Below, one piece after another: positions 40,911 through 49,923 of a stretch of DNA of 64,000 bases. Source of the DNA: Oscillospiraceae bacterium (GTDB lineage Bacteria; Bacillota; Clostridia; Oscillospirales; CAG-272); NCBI GenBank assembly GCA_003343845.1, contig QAKK01000025.1:93386-157385 (forward strand), written 5' to 3'. Each line of letters starts with the position of its first letter. Within the stretch, counting starts at the first letter, position 1. Below the pieces are notes generated by a model. It was not told where the DNA came from and did no database searches. It saw only the letters and a program-made list of their open reading frames with translations. Both the position numbers and the translations under genes were made by a program.

Positions 40911-42004
40911 TGATCCTCAAGGCAATCACGCTTGAAAATTTCCGCTCGGCGGAAAGCGAATGCATTCATTTTGATCCCGGAGTCAATCTGCTCTACGGCA
41001 ACAACGCCGAGGGCAAGACCAACGTGCTTGAAGCCATCTACTTTTTTGCGCGGGGCAGATCCTTCCGCACGACGCGCGAGAGCGATCTTGTGCGGTTCGG
41101 CGCAGAGGGCTGCGGGGTTGACATCGCCTTTACCCGCCGCGGCGAAGAAGAGACGCTCGGCTACCGCTATTTCGGCGGGACGCGGCGGCGGACAAAAAAC
41201 GGCGTGAAGGTCACGGCGCGCGAGGCGCTCGGCGTCTTCTGTGCGGTGCTGTTCTGTCCGGATCATCTGTCGGTCATCAAGCGAACACCGGCGGAGCGGC
41301 GCGAGTTTCTCAATGCGGCGATCGCGCAGATCTCGCCCGCTTATGTGGCTGCGCTCGGGCGGCACAAAAAGCTGCTTGAAAACAAAAATGCGCTGCTGCG
41401 GTGCGAGGACGGGTTTGACCGCGCATTGATGGAGAGCTACAACGAGGAGCTGGCGGCGGTATCGGCGGAGATTCTGGTCGCGCGGCGGGCTTACCTTGCG
41501 AGGCTTTGCGCAAGCGTCACGCGGACGGTTGCCGAGATCAGCGGCGGCAGGGAGCATGTAACGATCGACTACAGCTGTGACATTCCTGCCGAAATATCCC
41601 GAAAAGAAGATGTTACAATCGCATACAGAGACCTCTTCCGCGCAAATCTTGCGCGCGAGGCGGCAGCGCGGATGACGCTTTTCGGCGTACAGCGCGACGA
41701 TCTTGTCTTTTTCGTCAACGGGCGCGAGGCAAAGCAGTTTGCATCGCAGGGTCAGCAGCGCTCGATCGCGTTGGCGCTCAAGCTGGGCGAGGGCGAGATT
41801 CTGGCAAAGGAGATCGGCGAGGAGCCGGTCTATCTGCTCGACGACGTGCTCGGCGAGCTGGACGAGGAGAGGAAGAGTTACATTCTTTCGCGCACGGGCG
41901 GGCGGCAGCTGATTGTCACCGCCTGCGAAAAAAACGATTATGACACGCTCGTCGGCGTGAAGAAGATTCGCGTGTGCGGCGGGCATTACACGGAGGACAG
42001 ATAG
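40910..42004 (+). CDS. recF: DNA replication/repair ATPase RecF
   Basis: This encodes 364 residues. Walker A GNNAEGKTN lies at about 31-39 after ITLENFRSAE. The ABC-type signature region is FASQGQQRSIALALKLGEGE, and Walker B YLLDDVLGELDEERK follows. RecF with RecO/RecR loads RecA at gaps in duplex DNA. The start codon shares its A with the dnaN stop, and the remB ATG follows the TAG directly (TAGATG), showing tight translational coupling within dnaN-recF-remB. Confidence 0.96.
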   Translation: MILKAITLENFRSAESECIHFDPGVNLLYGNNAEGKTNVLEAIYFFARGRSFRTTRESDLVRFGAEGCGVDIAFTRRGEEETLGYRYFGGTRRRTKNGVKVTAREALGVFCAVLFCPDHLSVIKRTPAERREFLNAAIAQISPAYVAALGRHKKLLENKNALLRCEDGFDRALMESYNEELAAVSAEILVARRAYLARLCASVTRTVAEISGGREHVTIDYSCDIPAEISRKEDVTIAYRDLFRANLAREAAARMTLFGVQRDDLVFFVNGREAKQFASQGQQRSIALALKLGEGEILAKEIGEEPVYLLDDVLGELDEERKSYILSRTGGRQLIVTACEKNDYDTLVGVKKIRVCGGHYTEDR

Positions 42005-42262
42005 ATGTACCTGCATGCGGGCAACGACAAGATCATCCGCACGAAAAGCATCATCGGCATTTTCGACATGGACAATGCCACGCGTGGAACGGACACGCGC
42101 AAGTTTCTGCGCACCGAGCAGAAGTGCGGCAGGCTGGAAAGCTCCAAGGAGGAGATTCCGAAGTCGTTCATCCTCTATGAGAAGGACGGCGCATATAAGG
42201 TCTGCATCTCGCAATTGTCCACCCTCTCCCTCTGCACCCGCGCAAAAAAAAGCGAGATGTAA
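42005..42262 (+). CDS. remB: RemB/YaaB-like extracellular matrix regulator (DUF370)
   Basis: This encodes 85 residues, starting MYLHAGNDKIIRTKSIIGIF, then DMDNATRGTDTRKFLRTEQK, and later FILYEKDGAYKVCISQLS. This matches the small RemA/RemB family and its conserved position between recF and gyrB. In Bacillus these proteins influence biofilm matrix genes and are thought to bind DNA. The ATG abuts the recF stop with no spacer, so translation probably depends on recF. Confidence 0.9.
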   Translation: MYLHAGNDKIIRTKSIIGIFDMDNATRGTDTRKFLRTEQKCGRLESSKEEIPKSFILYEKDGAYKVCISQLSTLSLCTRAKKSEM

Positions 42263-42278
42263 AGGCAGAAAGGGAAGG

Positions 42279-42312
42279 ACACAAGGGGGCTTTTTGAAAA
42301 AGCCCCCTTGCC
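42279..42312 (+). terminator. Hairpin after remB, also a repeat element
   Basis: CAAGGGGGCTTTTT GA AAAAGCCCCCTTG, 16 nt after the remB stop. It is a strong stem but the T tract lies inside it. The same element occurs at 7525-7582, where it has no obvious terminator role, so it may act mainly as a repeat. Confidence 0.5.
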
Positions 42313-42364
42313 CTGCAAAAACGTTTGAAAAGGGATTTTTGAAAAAGTTTAAGATAATCACAAA

Positions 42365-42425
42365 TCCTGTAGGGCGGGGGCTTGCTCCCGCCGTCAAGAC
42401 TTCCCCACCGGGGAAGACTAAGATA
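42365..42425. repeat. Dispersed repeats upstream of gyrB
   Basis: CTGTAGGGCGGGGGCTTGCT (42367-42386, the GTAGGGCGG type) directly followed by AAGACTTCCCCACCGGGGAA (42400-42419). Confidence 0.6.
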
Positions 42426-42502
42426 CGCACCAACCTTTACTCATTCCCCACTCCCGATTATTATTATTTTCTATACAACCATTCTCCTGAAAGGAAAACA
42501 AC

Positions 42503-44416
42503 ATGGAACAGAATCACGGCACATACGAAGACAGTCAAATTCAGGTGCTCGAAGGGCTGGAAGCCGTTCGCAAACGCCCGGGTATGTACATCGGTACGAC
42601 CTCGGAGAAGGGACTTCACCATCTCGTCTATGAGATTGTGGACAACTCCATCGACGAGGCACTTGCCGGCATGTGCGACAAGATCACGGTGGAGATCCAT
42701 ACAGACGGCAGCGTTTCGGTCGAGGACGACGGACGCGGCATTCCGAGCGGCATTCACCCGGTCAAGGGCATTCCGACGCTTGAGGTCGTCTACACGATGC
42801 TGCATGCCGGCGGCAAATTCGGCGGCGGCGGCTACAAGATCGCTGGCGGTCTGCACGGCGTGGGCGCATCGGTTGTCAACGCACTGTCCGAGTGGCTGGA
42901 GATCGACAACTACCATGGAACAAAGCACTGCACCGAGCGCTTTGAGCGCGGCAAGGTGGCGCGTCCTTTCTTTGAGGATGAGAACACCACGGGGCGGCAC
43001 GGCGTCTATGTCCGGTTCAAGCCCGACCCCACGATCTTCACCGATACCACCGAGTTCAAATATGACATTCTGCTGAACCGCATGCGCGAGCAGGCGTTTC
43101 TCAACGCGGGCGTGCGCATCGTGCTGCGTGACCTGCGCACCGACCCGGTCACCGAGGACGATCTCTGCTATGAGGGCGGCATCATCAGCTATGTCGAATA
43201 CCTCAACGCCGGGCGCACCGCGCTGACCCCCGATGTCATCTACATGAAGGGGCAGAAGGGCGATTCCATCGCCGAGGTTGCGATGCAGTACAACGACGGC
43301 TACAATGCGACGGTCGTTTCCTTTGCCAACAACATGGCGACCATCGACGGCGGCACGCATGAGGAGGGCTTCCGCGCGGCGCTGCTGCGCAGTGTGAACA
43401 AGTACGCGCGCGCCAAAGGTTTTCTGAAGGATGCCGACCCCAACCTCACGCAGTCCGACGTGCTTGAAGGGCTTTGCGCGATCATCAGCGTCAAGCTGAC
43501 CGACGCGCAGTTTGAGAGCCAGACTAAGGCAAAGCTCGGCAACTCGGATGTGCGCACGCTGGTCTCGGGCATTGTGTCCGACAAGCTGGACGAATATTTT
43601 GAAGAGCATCCCGCCGAGACAAAGATCATCCTCGAAAAGACGATCTCTGCGGCGGTCGCCCGCGAGGCGGCGCGCAAGGCGCGCGAGAACACGCGCCGCA
43701 AGGGTGCGCTGGATTCCATGACCCTGCCCGGAAAGCTTGCCGACTGTCAGGAGAAGAACGTTTCGCTCACCGAGCTGTACCTGGTCGAGGGAGATTCGGC
43801 AGGCGGTTCTGCCAAGGACGGGCGCGACAGCCGCTATCAGGCGATCCTGCCGCTGCGCGGCAAGGTGCTGAATGTTGAGAAGAGCCGCGTGGATAAGGTC
43901 TACGGCAACCAGTCGCTCATCCCGATCATCCAGGCGCTGGGCTGCGGCATCGGCGACAGCTTCAATATGGAAAAGCTGCGCTACGGCAAGATCATCATCA
44001 TGGCGGATGCCGATGTCGACGGTTCGCACATTCAGATTCTGCTGCTCACCTTCTTCTTCCGGCACATGAAGCCGCTGATCGAAGAGGGGCATGTCTATAT
44101 GGCGATGCCGCCGCTCTACAAGGTGTACAGCGGTACGAAGCAGGTGTATGCTTTCTCGGACGCAGAGCGCGACGCGGCGCTTGCCGAGCTCGGTTCGCGC
44201 GCGAAGGCAGAGCGCTACAAAGGTCTCGGTGAGATGGACGCGGATCAGCTTTTTGAGACGACGATGAATCCCGAGACGCGCACGCTGAAAAAGGCGACTA
44301 TCGACGACGCGATCGCCTGTGACCGTATTTTCTCGATCTGCATGGGCGACAAGGTCGAACCCCGCCGCGAGTTCATCGAAGAAAACGCCAAGTACGTGGA
44401 AAATCTGGACGTGTAA
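42503..44416 (+). CDS. gyrB: DNA gyrase subunit B
   Basis: This encodes 637 residues, the usual Bacillota length. The GHKL ATPase motifs are in the first 130 residues (YEIVDNSIDEA, EDDGRGIPSGIHP, GGLHGVGASVVNALS). TOPRIM follows with LVEGDSAGGSAKDGRDS near 423 and MADADVDGSHI near 500. It ends near QLFETTMNPETRTLKKATID. With GyrA it introduces negative supercoils. AAAGGA lies before the ATG. Start and end are normal and no insertion is seen. Confidence 0.98.
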   Translation: MEQNHGTYEDSQIQVLEGLEAVRKRPGMYIGTTSEKGLHHLVYEIVDNSIDEALAGMCDKITVEIHTDGSVSVEDDGRGIPSGIHPVKGIPTLEVVYTMLHAGGKFGGGGYKIAGGLHGVGASVVNALSEWLEIDNYHGTKHCTERFERGKVARPFFEDENTTGRHGVYVRFKPDPTIFTDTTEFKYDILLNRMREQAFLNAGVRIVLRDLRTDPVTEDDLCYEGGIISYVEYLNAGRTALTPDVIYMKGQKGDSIAEVAMQYNDGYNATVVSFANNMATIDGGTHEEGFRAALLRSVNKYARAKGFLKDADPNLTQSDVLEGLCAIISVKLTDAQFESQTKAKLGNSDVRTLVSGIVSDKLDEYFEEHPAETKIILEKTISAAVAREAARKARENTRRKGALDSMTLPGKLADCQEKNVSLTELYLVEGDSAGGSAKDGRDSRYQAILPLRGKVLNVEKSRVDKVYGNQSLIPIIQALGCGIGDSFNMEKLRYGKIIIMADADVDGSHIQILLLTFFFRHMKPLIEEGHVYMAMPPLYKVYSGTKQVYAFSDAERDAALAELGSRAKAERYKGLGEMDADQLFETTMNPETRTLKKATIDDAIACDRIFSICMGDKVEPRREFIEENAKYVENLDV

Positions 44417-44450
44417 AACGGCGGGAGCAAGCCAACGCCCTACGGGATGC
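44416..44450. repeat. GGCGGGAGCAAGCC dispersed repeat after gyrB
   Basis: ACGGCGGGAGCAAGCCAACG followed by CCCTACGGG immediately after the gyrB stop, as the reverse of the GTAGGGCGGGGGCTTG type. Confidence 0.55.
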
Positions 44451-44487
44451 ACACCTTTCGCACCAACCCGCATCCGCATTTCCCCCG

Positions 44488-44619
44488 TTTTCCACTTTTC
44501 CACTGCGTTTTCCACATTGCAGATCCGCTTACGAAAGCCGATTTTACGGCACTTTCCCACGTTTTCCACCTGAAAAACAAGCACTTTTCCACATTCGTTG
44601 TGCATAACTCTGTGGAAAA
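44488..44619. promoter_or_regulatory. DnaA-box cluster in the gyrB-gyrA gap
   Basis: Seven boxes in 132 bp: TTTTCCACT at 44488 and 44496 (overlapping by one base), TTTTCCACA at 44508 and 44585, TTTTCCACC at 44562, TGTGCATAA (complement of TTATGCACA) at 44599-44607, and TGTGGAAAA at 44611-44619. This is denser than the cluster in the dnaA-dnaN gap, and unexpected at this site. Confidence 0.8.
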
Positions 44620-44643
44620 GGACCGAAAAAGGAATTATACAAC

Positions 44644-47211
44644 ATGAGTAAGAAAAAAGTACAGCTGAGCGAATCCATCGAATTTCCGGAGCAGAAGATC
44701 GTACCCGTTGACATTGAGAAACAGGTGCGCCAGGGCTTTATCGAATATTCGATGAGCGTCATCACCAGCCGCGCGCTGCCCGATGTGCGCGACGGTATGA
44801 AGCCGGGTCAGCGCCGCATCCTCTACGCAATGTACGAGGACAACCTCACCTATGACAAGCCGTTCCGCAAGAGTGCGACCACGGTCGGTAATGTGCTGGG
44901 CCGCTATCATCCCCACGGCGACAGCGCCGTGTACGGCACGATGGTGCGCATGGCGCAGCCTTTCTCCTATCGCTATCCGCTCATCAGCGGCCACGGCAAC
45001 TTCGGCAACGTGGACGGCGACGGCGCGGCGGCTTACCGTTACACCGAGGCGCGGCTCTCGAAGATCGCGGATGAGATGATGACCGACATTGAGAAGAATG
45101 TCGTGGACTTCGTCCCCAACTTCGACAACTCGCGCAAAGAGCCGGTCGTGCTGCCCAGCCGCTTCCCGAACCTGCTGGTCAACGGCAGCATCGGCATTGC
45201 GGTCGGCATGGCGACCAATATTCCCACGCACAACCTCGGCGAGGTTATCGACGGCACGCTTGCCATGATGGACAACCCGGACATCACCGTGCCCGAGCTG
45301 ATGCAGTACATCAAGGGTCCCGATTTCCCGACCTACGCGACGATCTACGGCACGCGCGGCATCCGTGAAGCCTACGAGACCGGACGCGGGCGCATCGCCG
45401 TCCGCGCGACGGCGGAGATCGAGGAGGAACATCGCCGCATCGTCTTCACCGAGATCCCCTACATGGTCAACAAGTCGATGCTGGTGGCATCTGTGGCGGA
45501 TCTCGTCAAGGACAAGCGCATCGACGGCATCACCGATCTGCGCGACGAGAGCGGCCGCGGCGGCATGCGCATCGTGGTGGAATACCGCCGCGACGCCAAC
45601 CCGCAGGTCATTCTCAACCAGCTGTACAAATACACGCAGCTCCAGGACACCTGCGCGGTCAACATGCTTGCACTGGACAACGGCGTGCCGCGCATCTTCA
45701 CGCTGCCCGAAATTCTGAAAAACTACATTGCGTACCAGGAGGGCATCATCACCCGCCGCACGCAGTTTGACCTTGATAAAGCGCTCGCCGAGATGCACAT
45801 CTACGAGGGCTACAAGATCGCAATCGACCACATTGACGAGATCATCGAGCTGATCAAGAAGAGCGCGTCGGTCTCGGATGCAAAGGCAAACCTGATGGCG
45901 CGCTACGGTCTGACCGATGTGCAGGCGCAGGCGATCGTCGATATGACGCTCGGCAAGCTGTCCGGCATGGAGCGGCAGAAGATCGAAGACAGACTTGCCT
46001 ATCTCGAGGCGCGCGTGGACGAGCTGCGCGGCATTCTCGCCGACGAGAGCAAGGTCAAGGGCATCCTCCGCGAGGAGCTGACCGCCATCAAGGAGAAATT
46101 CTCGGACGAGCGCCGCACCCGCATTGTCGAGGCGACCGACGACATCGACCTTGAGGACCTCATCGAGCGGCACACCTGCGTGGTCACGCTGACCAACGCG
46201 GGCTATATCAAGCGTCTGCCCGCCGATACCTACACCGCGCAGCACCGCGGCGGCAAGGGGCTGATCGGCATGACGACCAAGGAAGAGGATTTCATCGAGA
46301 AGGTCGTCGTGGCAAACAGCCATTCCTATATCCTGTTCTTCACCAACAACGGCAAGGTGTATATGCGCAAGGTCTACCAGATCCCCGAGGCATCCCGCAC
46401 CGCCAAGGGCACAAATCTCGTCAACCTGATCGAGATGGAGAGCGGCGAGCGCGTCACCGCGATGATCGAGGTGCCTTCGTTTGCCGAGGAAGGCTATCTC
46501 ACGATGGTCACAAAGTGCGGCATCATCAAGCGCACGCCTCTGTCCGAGTATGAATACCAGCGCAAGGGCGGCAAGCGCGCCATTTCGCTCGACGAGGGCG
46601 ACGAGCTGGTCTTCGTCCGTCGCACCGAGGGCGACACCGAGATCATCATTGCCACCCACGACGGCAGCGCCGTCCGCTTTGAAGAGAGCGGCGCGCGCGC
46701 AATGGGACGCACCGCGCGCGGCGTGCGCGGCATCCGCGTTGCCGAGGGCGATGAGGTCTGCGGCGTGGCGCTGGTCGAGGCGGGCAAGAAGCTGGTCACC
46801 ATCACCGAAAACGGCTATGGTAAGCTGTCCGACTTCGAGGACTTCCGCACGATGAAGAACCGCGGCGGCAAGGGCGTTGCGGCGCACGGACTCAGCGAGA
46901 AGACCGGTGCGCTCGCGTCGATCGCGACGGTGGACAGCGAGGACGACCTCATGCTCATCACAGGTGAGGGCATGATCATCCGCACGCCGGTCACCGACAT
47001 CCCCACCTATTCGAGAACCGCCGGCGGCGTCCGCGTGATGCGGCTCGGCGAGGGCGAGAAGATCGTCAACTTCGCCAAGGTTGCAAGGGCAACCGACGAG
47101 GATATTGCTAAGGCGGATGCCGAGGTACCGGACGATATGCCCGCACAGGACGATGCGGAGAAGATCACCACCCCGCTTGTCACCGAGGAAACGACCGATG
47201 AAGAGATTTAA
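44644..47211 (+). CDS. gyrA: DNA gyrase subunit A
   Basis: This encodes 855 residues. The breakage-reunion domain has the QRDR GDSAVYGTMVRMAQPFSYRY and the catalytic Tyr in AAYRYTEARLSKIADEM. C-terminal beta-pinwheel blades include the GyrA-box-like QHRGGKGLIGM and later repeats (KRGGKRAISLDEGD-type, NRGGKGVAAHGLSEK). In the QRDR, Ser94 (E. coli Ser83) is kept but codon 98 (GGC, 44935-44937) encodes Gly where E. coli has Asp87 and many Bacillota have Glu or Asp. The gap upstream holds a DnaA-box cluster. A lipoprotein gene starts 14 nt before the stop. Confidence 0.98.
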   Translation: MSKKKVQLSESIEFPEQKIVPVDIEKQVRQGFIEYSMSVITSRALPDVRDGMKPGQRRILYAMYEDNLTYDKPFRKSATTVGNVLGRYHPHGDSAVYGTMVRMAQPFSYRYPLISGHGNFGNVDGDGAAAYRYTEARLSKIADEMMTDIEKNVVDFVPNFDNSRKEPVVLPSRFPNLLVNGSIGIAVGMATNIPTHNLGEVIDGTLAMMDNPDITVPELMQYIKGPDFPTYATIYGTRGIREAYETGRGRIAVRATAEIEEEHRRIVFTEIPYMVNKSMLVASVADLVKDKRIDGITDLRDESGRGGMRIVVEYRRDANPQVILNQLYKYTQLQDTCAVNMLALDNGVPRIFTLPEILKNYIAYQEGIITRRTQFDLDKALAEMHIYEGYKIAIDHIDEIIELIKKSASVSDAKANLMARYGLTDVQAQAIVDMTLGKLSGMERQKIEDRLAYLEARVDELRGILADESKVKGILREELTAIKEKFSDERRTRIVEATDDIDLEDLIERHTCVVTLTNAGYIKRLPADTYTAQHRGGKGLIGMTTKEEDFIEKVVVANSHSYILFFTNNGKVYMRKVYQIPEASRTAKGTNLVNLIEMESGERVTAMIEVPSFAEEGYLTMVTKCGIIKRTPLSEYEYQRKGGKRAISLDEGDELVFVRRTEGDTEIIIATHDGSAVRFEESGARAMGRTARGVRGIRVAEGDEVCGVALVEAGKKLVTITENGYGKLSDFEDFRTMKNRGGKGVAAHGLSEKTGALASIATVDSEDDLMLITGEGMIIRTPVTDIPTYSRTAGGVRVMRLGEGEKIVNFAKVARATDEDIAKADAEVPDDMPAQDDAEKITTPLVTEETTDEEI

Positions 47212-47794
47212 GGCGGCGGCGCTGCTTTTCTGCCTGGCGCTCTGCTGCGCGCTCACTGCGTGCAGCGGCACACGCCGCATTTACAAAAGCGATCTTGCAG
47301 TCTGCCTGCCGGAGCTTGTCGAGCAGTCAAAGGTGCTCAACGAGATCTATTTCGGTGACGGATTTCCGCCGCGCGGCGACGCGACGCTGCCGGGAAACGG
47401 CTATTACTATGTGGACGGCGAGGTCTACGGGTTTGAGTCGATCGAGCAGATCAAGGAGGCGACCGAGCAGGTTTTCACGCCGGAGTACAGCGTGATCCTG
47501 TATGCGGCGGCGTTTGACGGCGTGGTCGGCGAGGACGGCGCGGTCAGTCTGCCGCGTTACGCCGAGGGTGAGCTCGGGCTGATGCAGTATATGGGGGCGA
47601 CGGTCTATGACCTCGCCGACCGCAGCTATGACTTTGAGACGCTGAAGATCAAAAAATCCGGCAGAAACCGCGCCACGGTCAGCATTAAGACGACGGACGC
47701 GCAGGGCGGCAGCGCCACGGTGGAGTTGATCGTCGTCCGCACCCTCGATGAAGAGGGCGTCGAGTATTACCGCCTCGACAGCCCGACGTATTGA
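47198..47794 (+). CDS. Lipoprotein of unknown function, overlapping gyrA
   Basis: This encodes 198 residues from ATG 47198, 14 nt inside the end of gyrA, with GAGGAAA upstream in the gyrA coding sequence. The signal peptide MKRFKAAALLFCLALCCALT ends in a lipobox LTAC (Cys22). The mature domain (YKSDLAVCLPELVEQSKVLN, YYYVDGEVYGFESIEQIKEA, then IKKSGRNRATVSIKTTDAQG) looks like a small alpha+beta fold with a beta-sandwich end. I do not recognise a family. Overlap with gyrA implies translational coupling, which is an odd partner for gyrase and probably reflects operon drift. Confidence 0.85.
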   Translation: MKRFKAAALLFCLALCCALTACSGTRRIYKSDLAVCLPELVEQSKVLNEIYFGDGFPPRGDATLPGNGYYYVDGEVYGFESIEQIKEATEQVFTPEYSVILYAAAFDGVVGEDGAVSLPRYAEGELGLMQYMGATVYDLADRSYDFETLKIKKSGRNRATVSIKTTDAQGGSATVELIVVRTLDEEGVEYYRLDSPTY

Positions 47795-47819
47795 GAGAAA
47801 TAAAGGCGCATCCGTGCGC

Positions 47820-48066
47820 AAACAACTTTTTTTACCTCCCTCGGTGAGGGAGGTGGCACGCGAAGCGTGACGGATGAGGTGTCATGCACCGCAGCAAAAA
47901 CGGGTCGTCGTTGGATGTTTTTCGGTTTCGCTTGCGAAATCGTCGGTGTTCAGCCGACGAAGAAAAACTCCTGTGGAACGCTTGCGTTCCGGTCGCCTTG
48001 ACCCCTACCGGTTGGTACAAAAATCGCACACACCCGTAGGGGCGGCTGTCGAATCGCCCGCATCCA
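47820..48066. repeat. Composite dispersed repeats between lipoprotein and recA
   Basis: TACCTCCCTCGGTGAGGGAG (47832-47851) with GGCACGCGAAGCGTGACGGA, then the GGATGTTTTTCGGTTTCGC...GTTCAGCCGAC module (47914-47970) and GAACGCTTGCGTTC, then GTAGGGGCGGC near 48040. This fills almost the entire 311-bp gap; the recA ribosome binding site (GGAGG) follows. Confidence 0.75.
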
Positions 48067-48106
48067 TACGCAAACAACATAACCATTCCATTTTACGGAG
48101 GCACAT

Positions 48107-49219
48107 ATGGCAGTCACAAAGAAGAAAGCAAGGCCGGTTGAGACCGACGATCCGGTTGCCGACAAGCAGAAGGCGCTGTCCACAGCGCTCGGACAGATCG
48201 AAAAGAATTACGGCAAGGGTGCGATCATGAAGCTCGGTGAGGGGCTGGATGTGGATGTGGACGCCATTTCCACCGGTTCGATCTCGCTCGACCTCGCACT
48301 CGGCGTCGGCGGCGTGCCGCGCGGACGCATCGTCGAGATCTACGGACCGGAATCCTCCGGTAAGACCACGGTCGCCCTGCACATCATTGCCGAGGCGCAG
48401 AAGGCGGGCGGCGAGGCAGCGTTCATCGACGCGGAGCACGCGCTCGACCCGCGCTATGCCAAGAAGCTCGGCGTCAACATCAACAATCTGCTCGTGTCTC
48501 AGCCCGACTGCGGCGAGGACGCGCTCTCCATCGCGGACGCGCTGGCGCGTTCTGGCGCGATTGATGTCATCGTCATCGACTCGGTTGCGGCGCTCGTGCC
48601 GCGCCAGGAGATCGACGGCGACATGGGCGCGTCGCATGTGGGTCTTCAGGCTCGCCTGATGTCGCAGGCAATGCGCAAGCTGTCCGGCGTCATCGCGAAG
48701 AACAACTGCGTCGTCGTCTTCATCAACCAGCTGCGCGACAAGGTCGGCGTCATGTACGGCTCGCCCGAGGTCACCAGCGGCGGCAACGCGCTGAAGTATT
48801 ATGCCTCCGTGCGCATCGACGTGCGCAAGAAAGAGGCGCTTAAGCTGGCAAACGGCGAGATCTACGGCAACCATGTCAAGGTCAAGGTCGTGAAGAACAA
48901 GGTTTCGTCGCCTTTCCGCACTGCGGAGTTCGACATCCTGTTCGGCAAGGGCATTTCCAAGAACAGCGAGCTTCTCGAGCTCGGCGAAAAGCTGGACATC
49001 ATCAAGAAGAGCGGCTCGTGGTTCTCCTACAATGAGGATCGCATCGGGCAGGGCAAGGACAACGCCAGAAAGTTCCTCGATCAGAACCCGGAGATCGCCG
49101 CCGAGATCGAGGCAAAGGTGCGCGCCGCCGCCAAGCCGGAGCTGCTCGAGGAAGAACCGGAGGCGGCGTTCGAGCTGGATGACGAATTTGACGTCCGCGA
49201 CTTTGAAGTCGATGGATGA
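48107..49219 (+). CDS. recA: Recombinase RecA
   Basis: This encodes 370 residues. MAW-like N-terminal helix region, then Walker A GPESSGKTTVALH near 84-90, Walker B-type VIVIDSVAALVPRQEIDGDM, and the L1/L2 region GASHVGLQARLMSQAMRKL and NQLRDKVGVMYGSPEVTSGG. The acidic C-terminus (EEEPEAAFELDDEFDVRDFE) is typical. It forms filaments on single-stranded DNA for strand exchange and LexA cleavage. GGAGG lies 7 nt before the ATG. I see no LexA/DinR (CGAACNNNNGTTCG-like) box in the repeat-filled gap upstream. The recX start lies inside the last codons of this gene. Confidence 0.98.
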   Translation: MAVTKKKARPVETDDPVADKQKALSTALGQIEKNYGKGAIMKLGEGLDVDVDAISTGSISLDLALGVGGVPRGRIVEIYGPESSGKTTVALHIIAEAQKAGGEAAFIDAEHALDPRYAKKLGVNINNLLVSQPDCGEDALSIADALARSGAIDVIVIDSVAALVPRQEIDGDMGASHVGLQARLMSQAMRKLSGVIAKNNCVVVFINQLRDKVGVMYGSPEVTSGGNALKYYASVRIDVRKKEALKLANGEIYGNHVKVKVVKNKVSSPFRTAEFDILFGKGISKNSELLELGEKLDIIKKSGSWFSYNEDRIGQGKDNARKFLDQNPEIAAEIEAKVRAAAKPELLEEEPEAAFELDDEFDVRDFEVDG

Positions 49220-49814
49220 TTTCGCCTGCACCGTCACGCGACTGACTTCGGCGGACGGCAGAGACGGCGTGCGGCTTACGCTCGCCGACTTTCCGGACGG
49301 CGAGGGGCGCACGCTGACGATTTCGGCAGACGACTTTCTCGCGATGCGCATCGCGCGCGGCGCGATGGATGCGGACACGCTTGCTGCCGTCACAGAGGCG
49401 GCGGGGCGGTACGCGGCGCTGCGCGCGGCGATCCGGATGCTCGGCGCGGGGCAGTGCAGCCGTCGGCGGCTGTATGAAAAGCTGCGCGCGCGGCGCATTA
49501 CGGATGCGGACGCGACCTTCGCGGTCGATACCGTCTATGCCAAGGGGTACATCGACGAGGACTGGCAGTTGAGGAGCTACATCCGCACGCTGACCGCGCA
49601 GAAGCAGTACGGTCCGCGCAAGCTCTATGCGGCGCTTGCCGCCAAGGGTTACCGCGGCGACGACATCCGCCGCGCAATGGATGAAAATTTCGGCGCGGAG
49701 GAGATCCGCACGGCAAGGCGCGTCTTTCTTGAAAAGAAGTTCGGCAAGACCGCGCCCGAGACGCGCGACGAAGCCGCCGCCATGCGTCAGGCACTGTATA
49801 AACAGGGCTTTTAG
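49212..49814 (+). CDS. recX: RecA regulator RecX
   Basis: The start ATG at 49212 overlaps the recA end by 8 nt (recA ends GAT GGA TGA). The product has 200 residues. The N-terminal half is a variable beta domain (TRLTSADGRDGVRLTLADFP). The rest is RecX helical repeats: AAIRMLGAGQCSRRRLYEKL, VDTVYAKGYIDEDWQLRSYI, QKQYGPRKLYAALAAKGYRG. RecX modulates RecA filaments. The position directly after recA and the motif YGPRKLYAALAAKGY make the call secure. Confidence 0.93.
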   Translation: MDDFACTVTRLTSADGRDGVRLTLADFPDGEGRTLTISADDFLAMRIARGAMDADTLAAVTEAAGRYAALRAAIRMLGAGQCSRRRLYEKLRARRITDADATFAVDTVYAKGYIDEDWQLRSYIRTLTAQKQYGPRKLYAALAAKGYRGDDIRRAMDENFGAEEIRTARRVFLEKKFGKTAPETRDEAAAMRQALYKQGF

Positions 49815-49840
49815 GGATGGCAAGGGCGGGTGCTATTTTT

Positions 49841-49887
49841 ACCTCCCTCATGGAGGGAGGTGTCACGCGAAGCTTGCCACCTCACCG
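49841..49887. repeat. TACCTCCCTC-type dispersed repeat between recX and rimO
   Basis: TACCTCCCTCATGGAGGGAG then GTGTCACGCGAAGC, a close copy of the 47832 element. Confidence 0.6.
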
Positions 49888-49923
49888 CAACCACAAACAA
49901 AGATTTTATTACGCGGAGATACC

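Noticed and set aside
44635..47280. An 881-codon minus-strand frame opposite gyrA
   Set aside because: Shadow of gyrA; composition and lack of domains.
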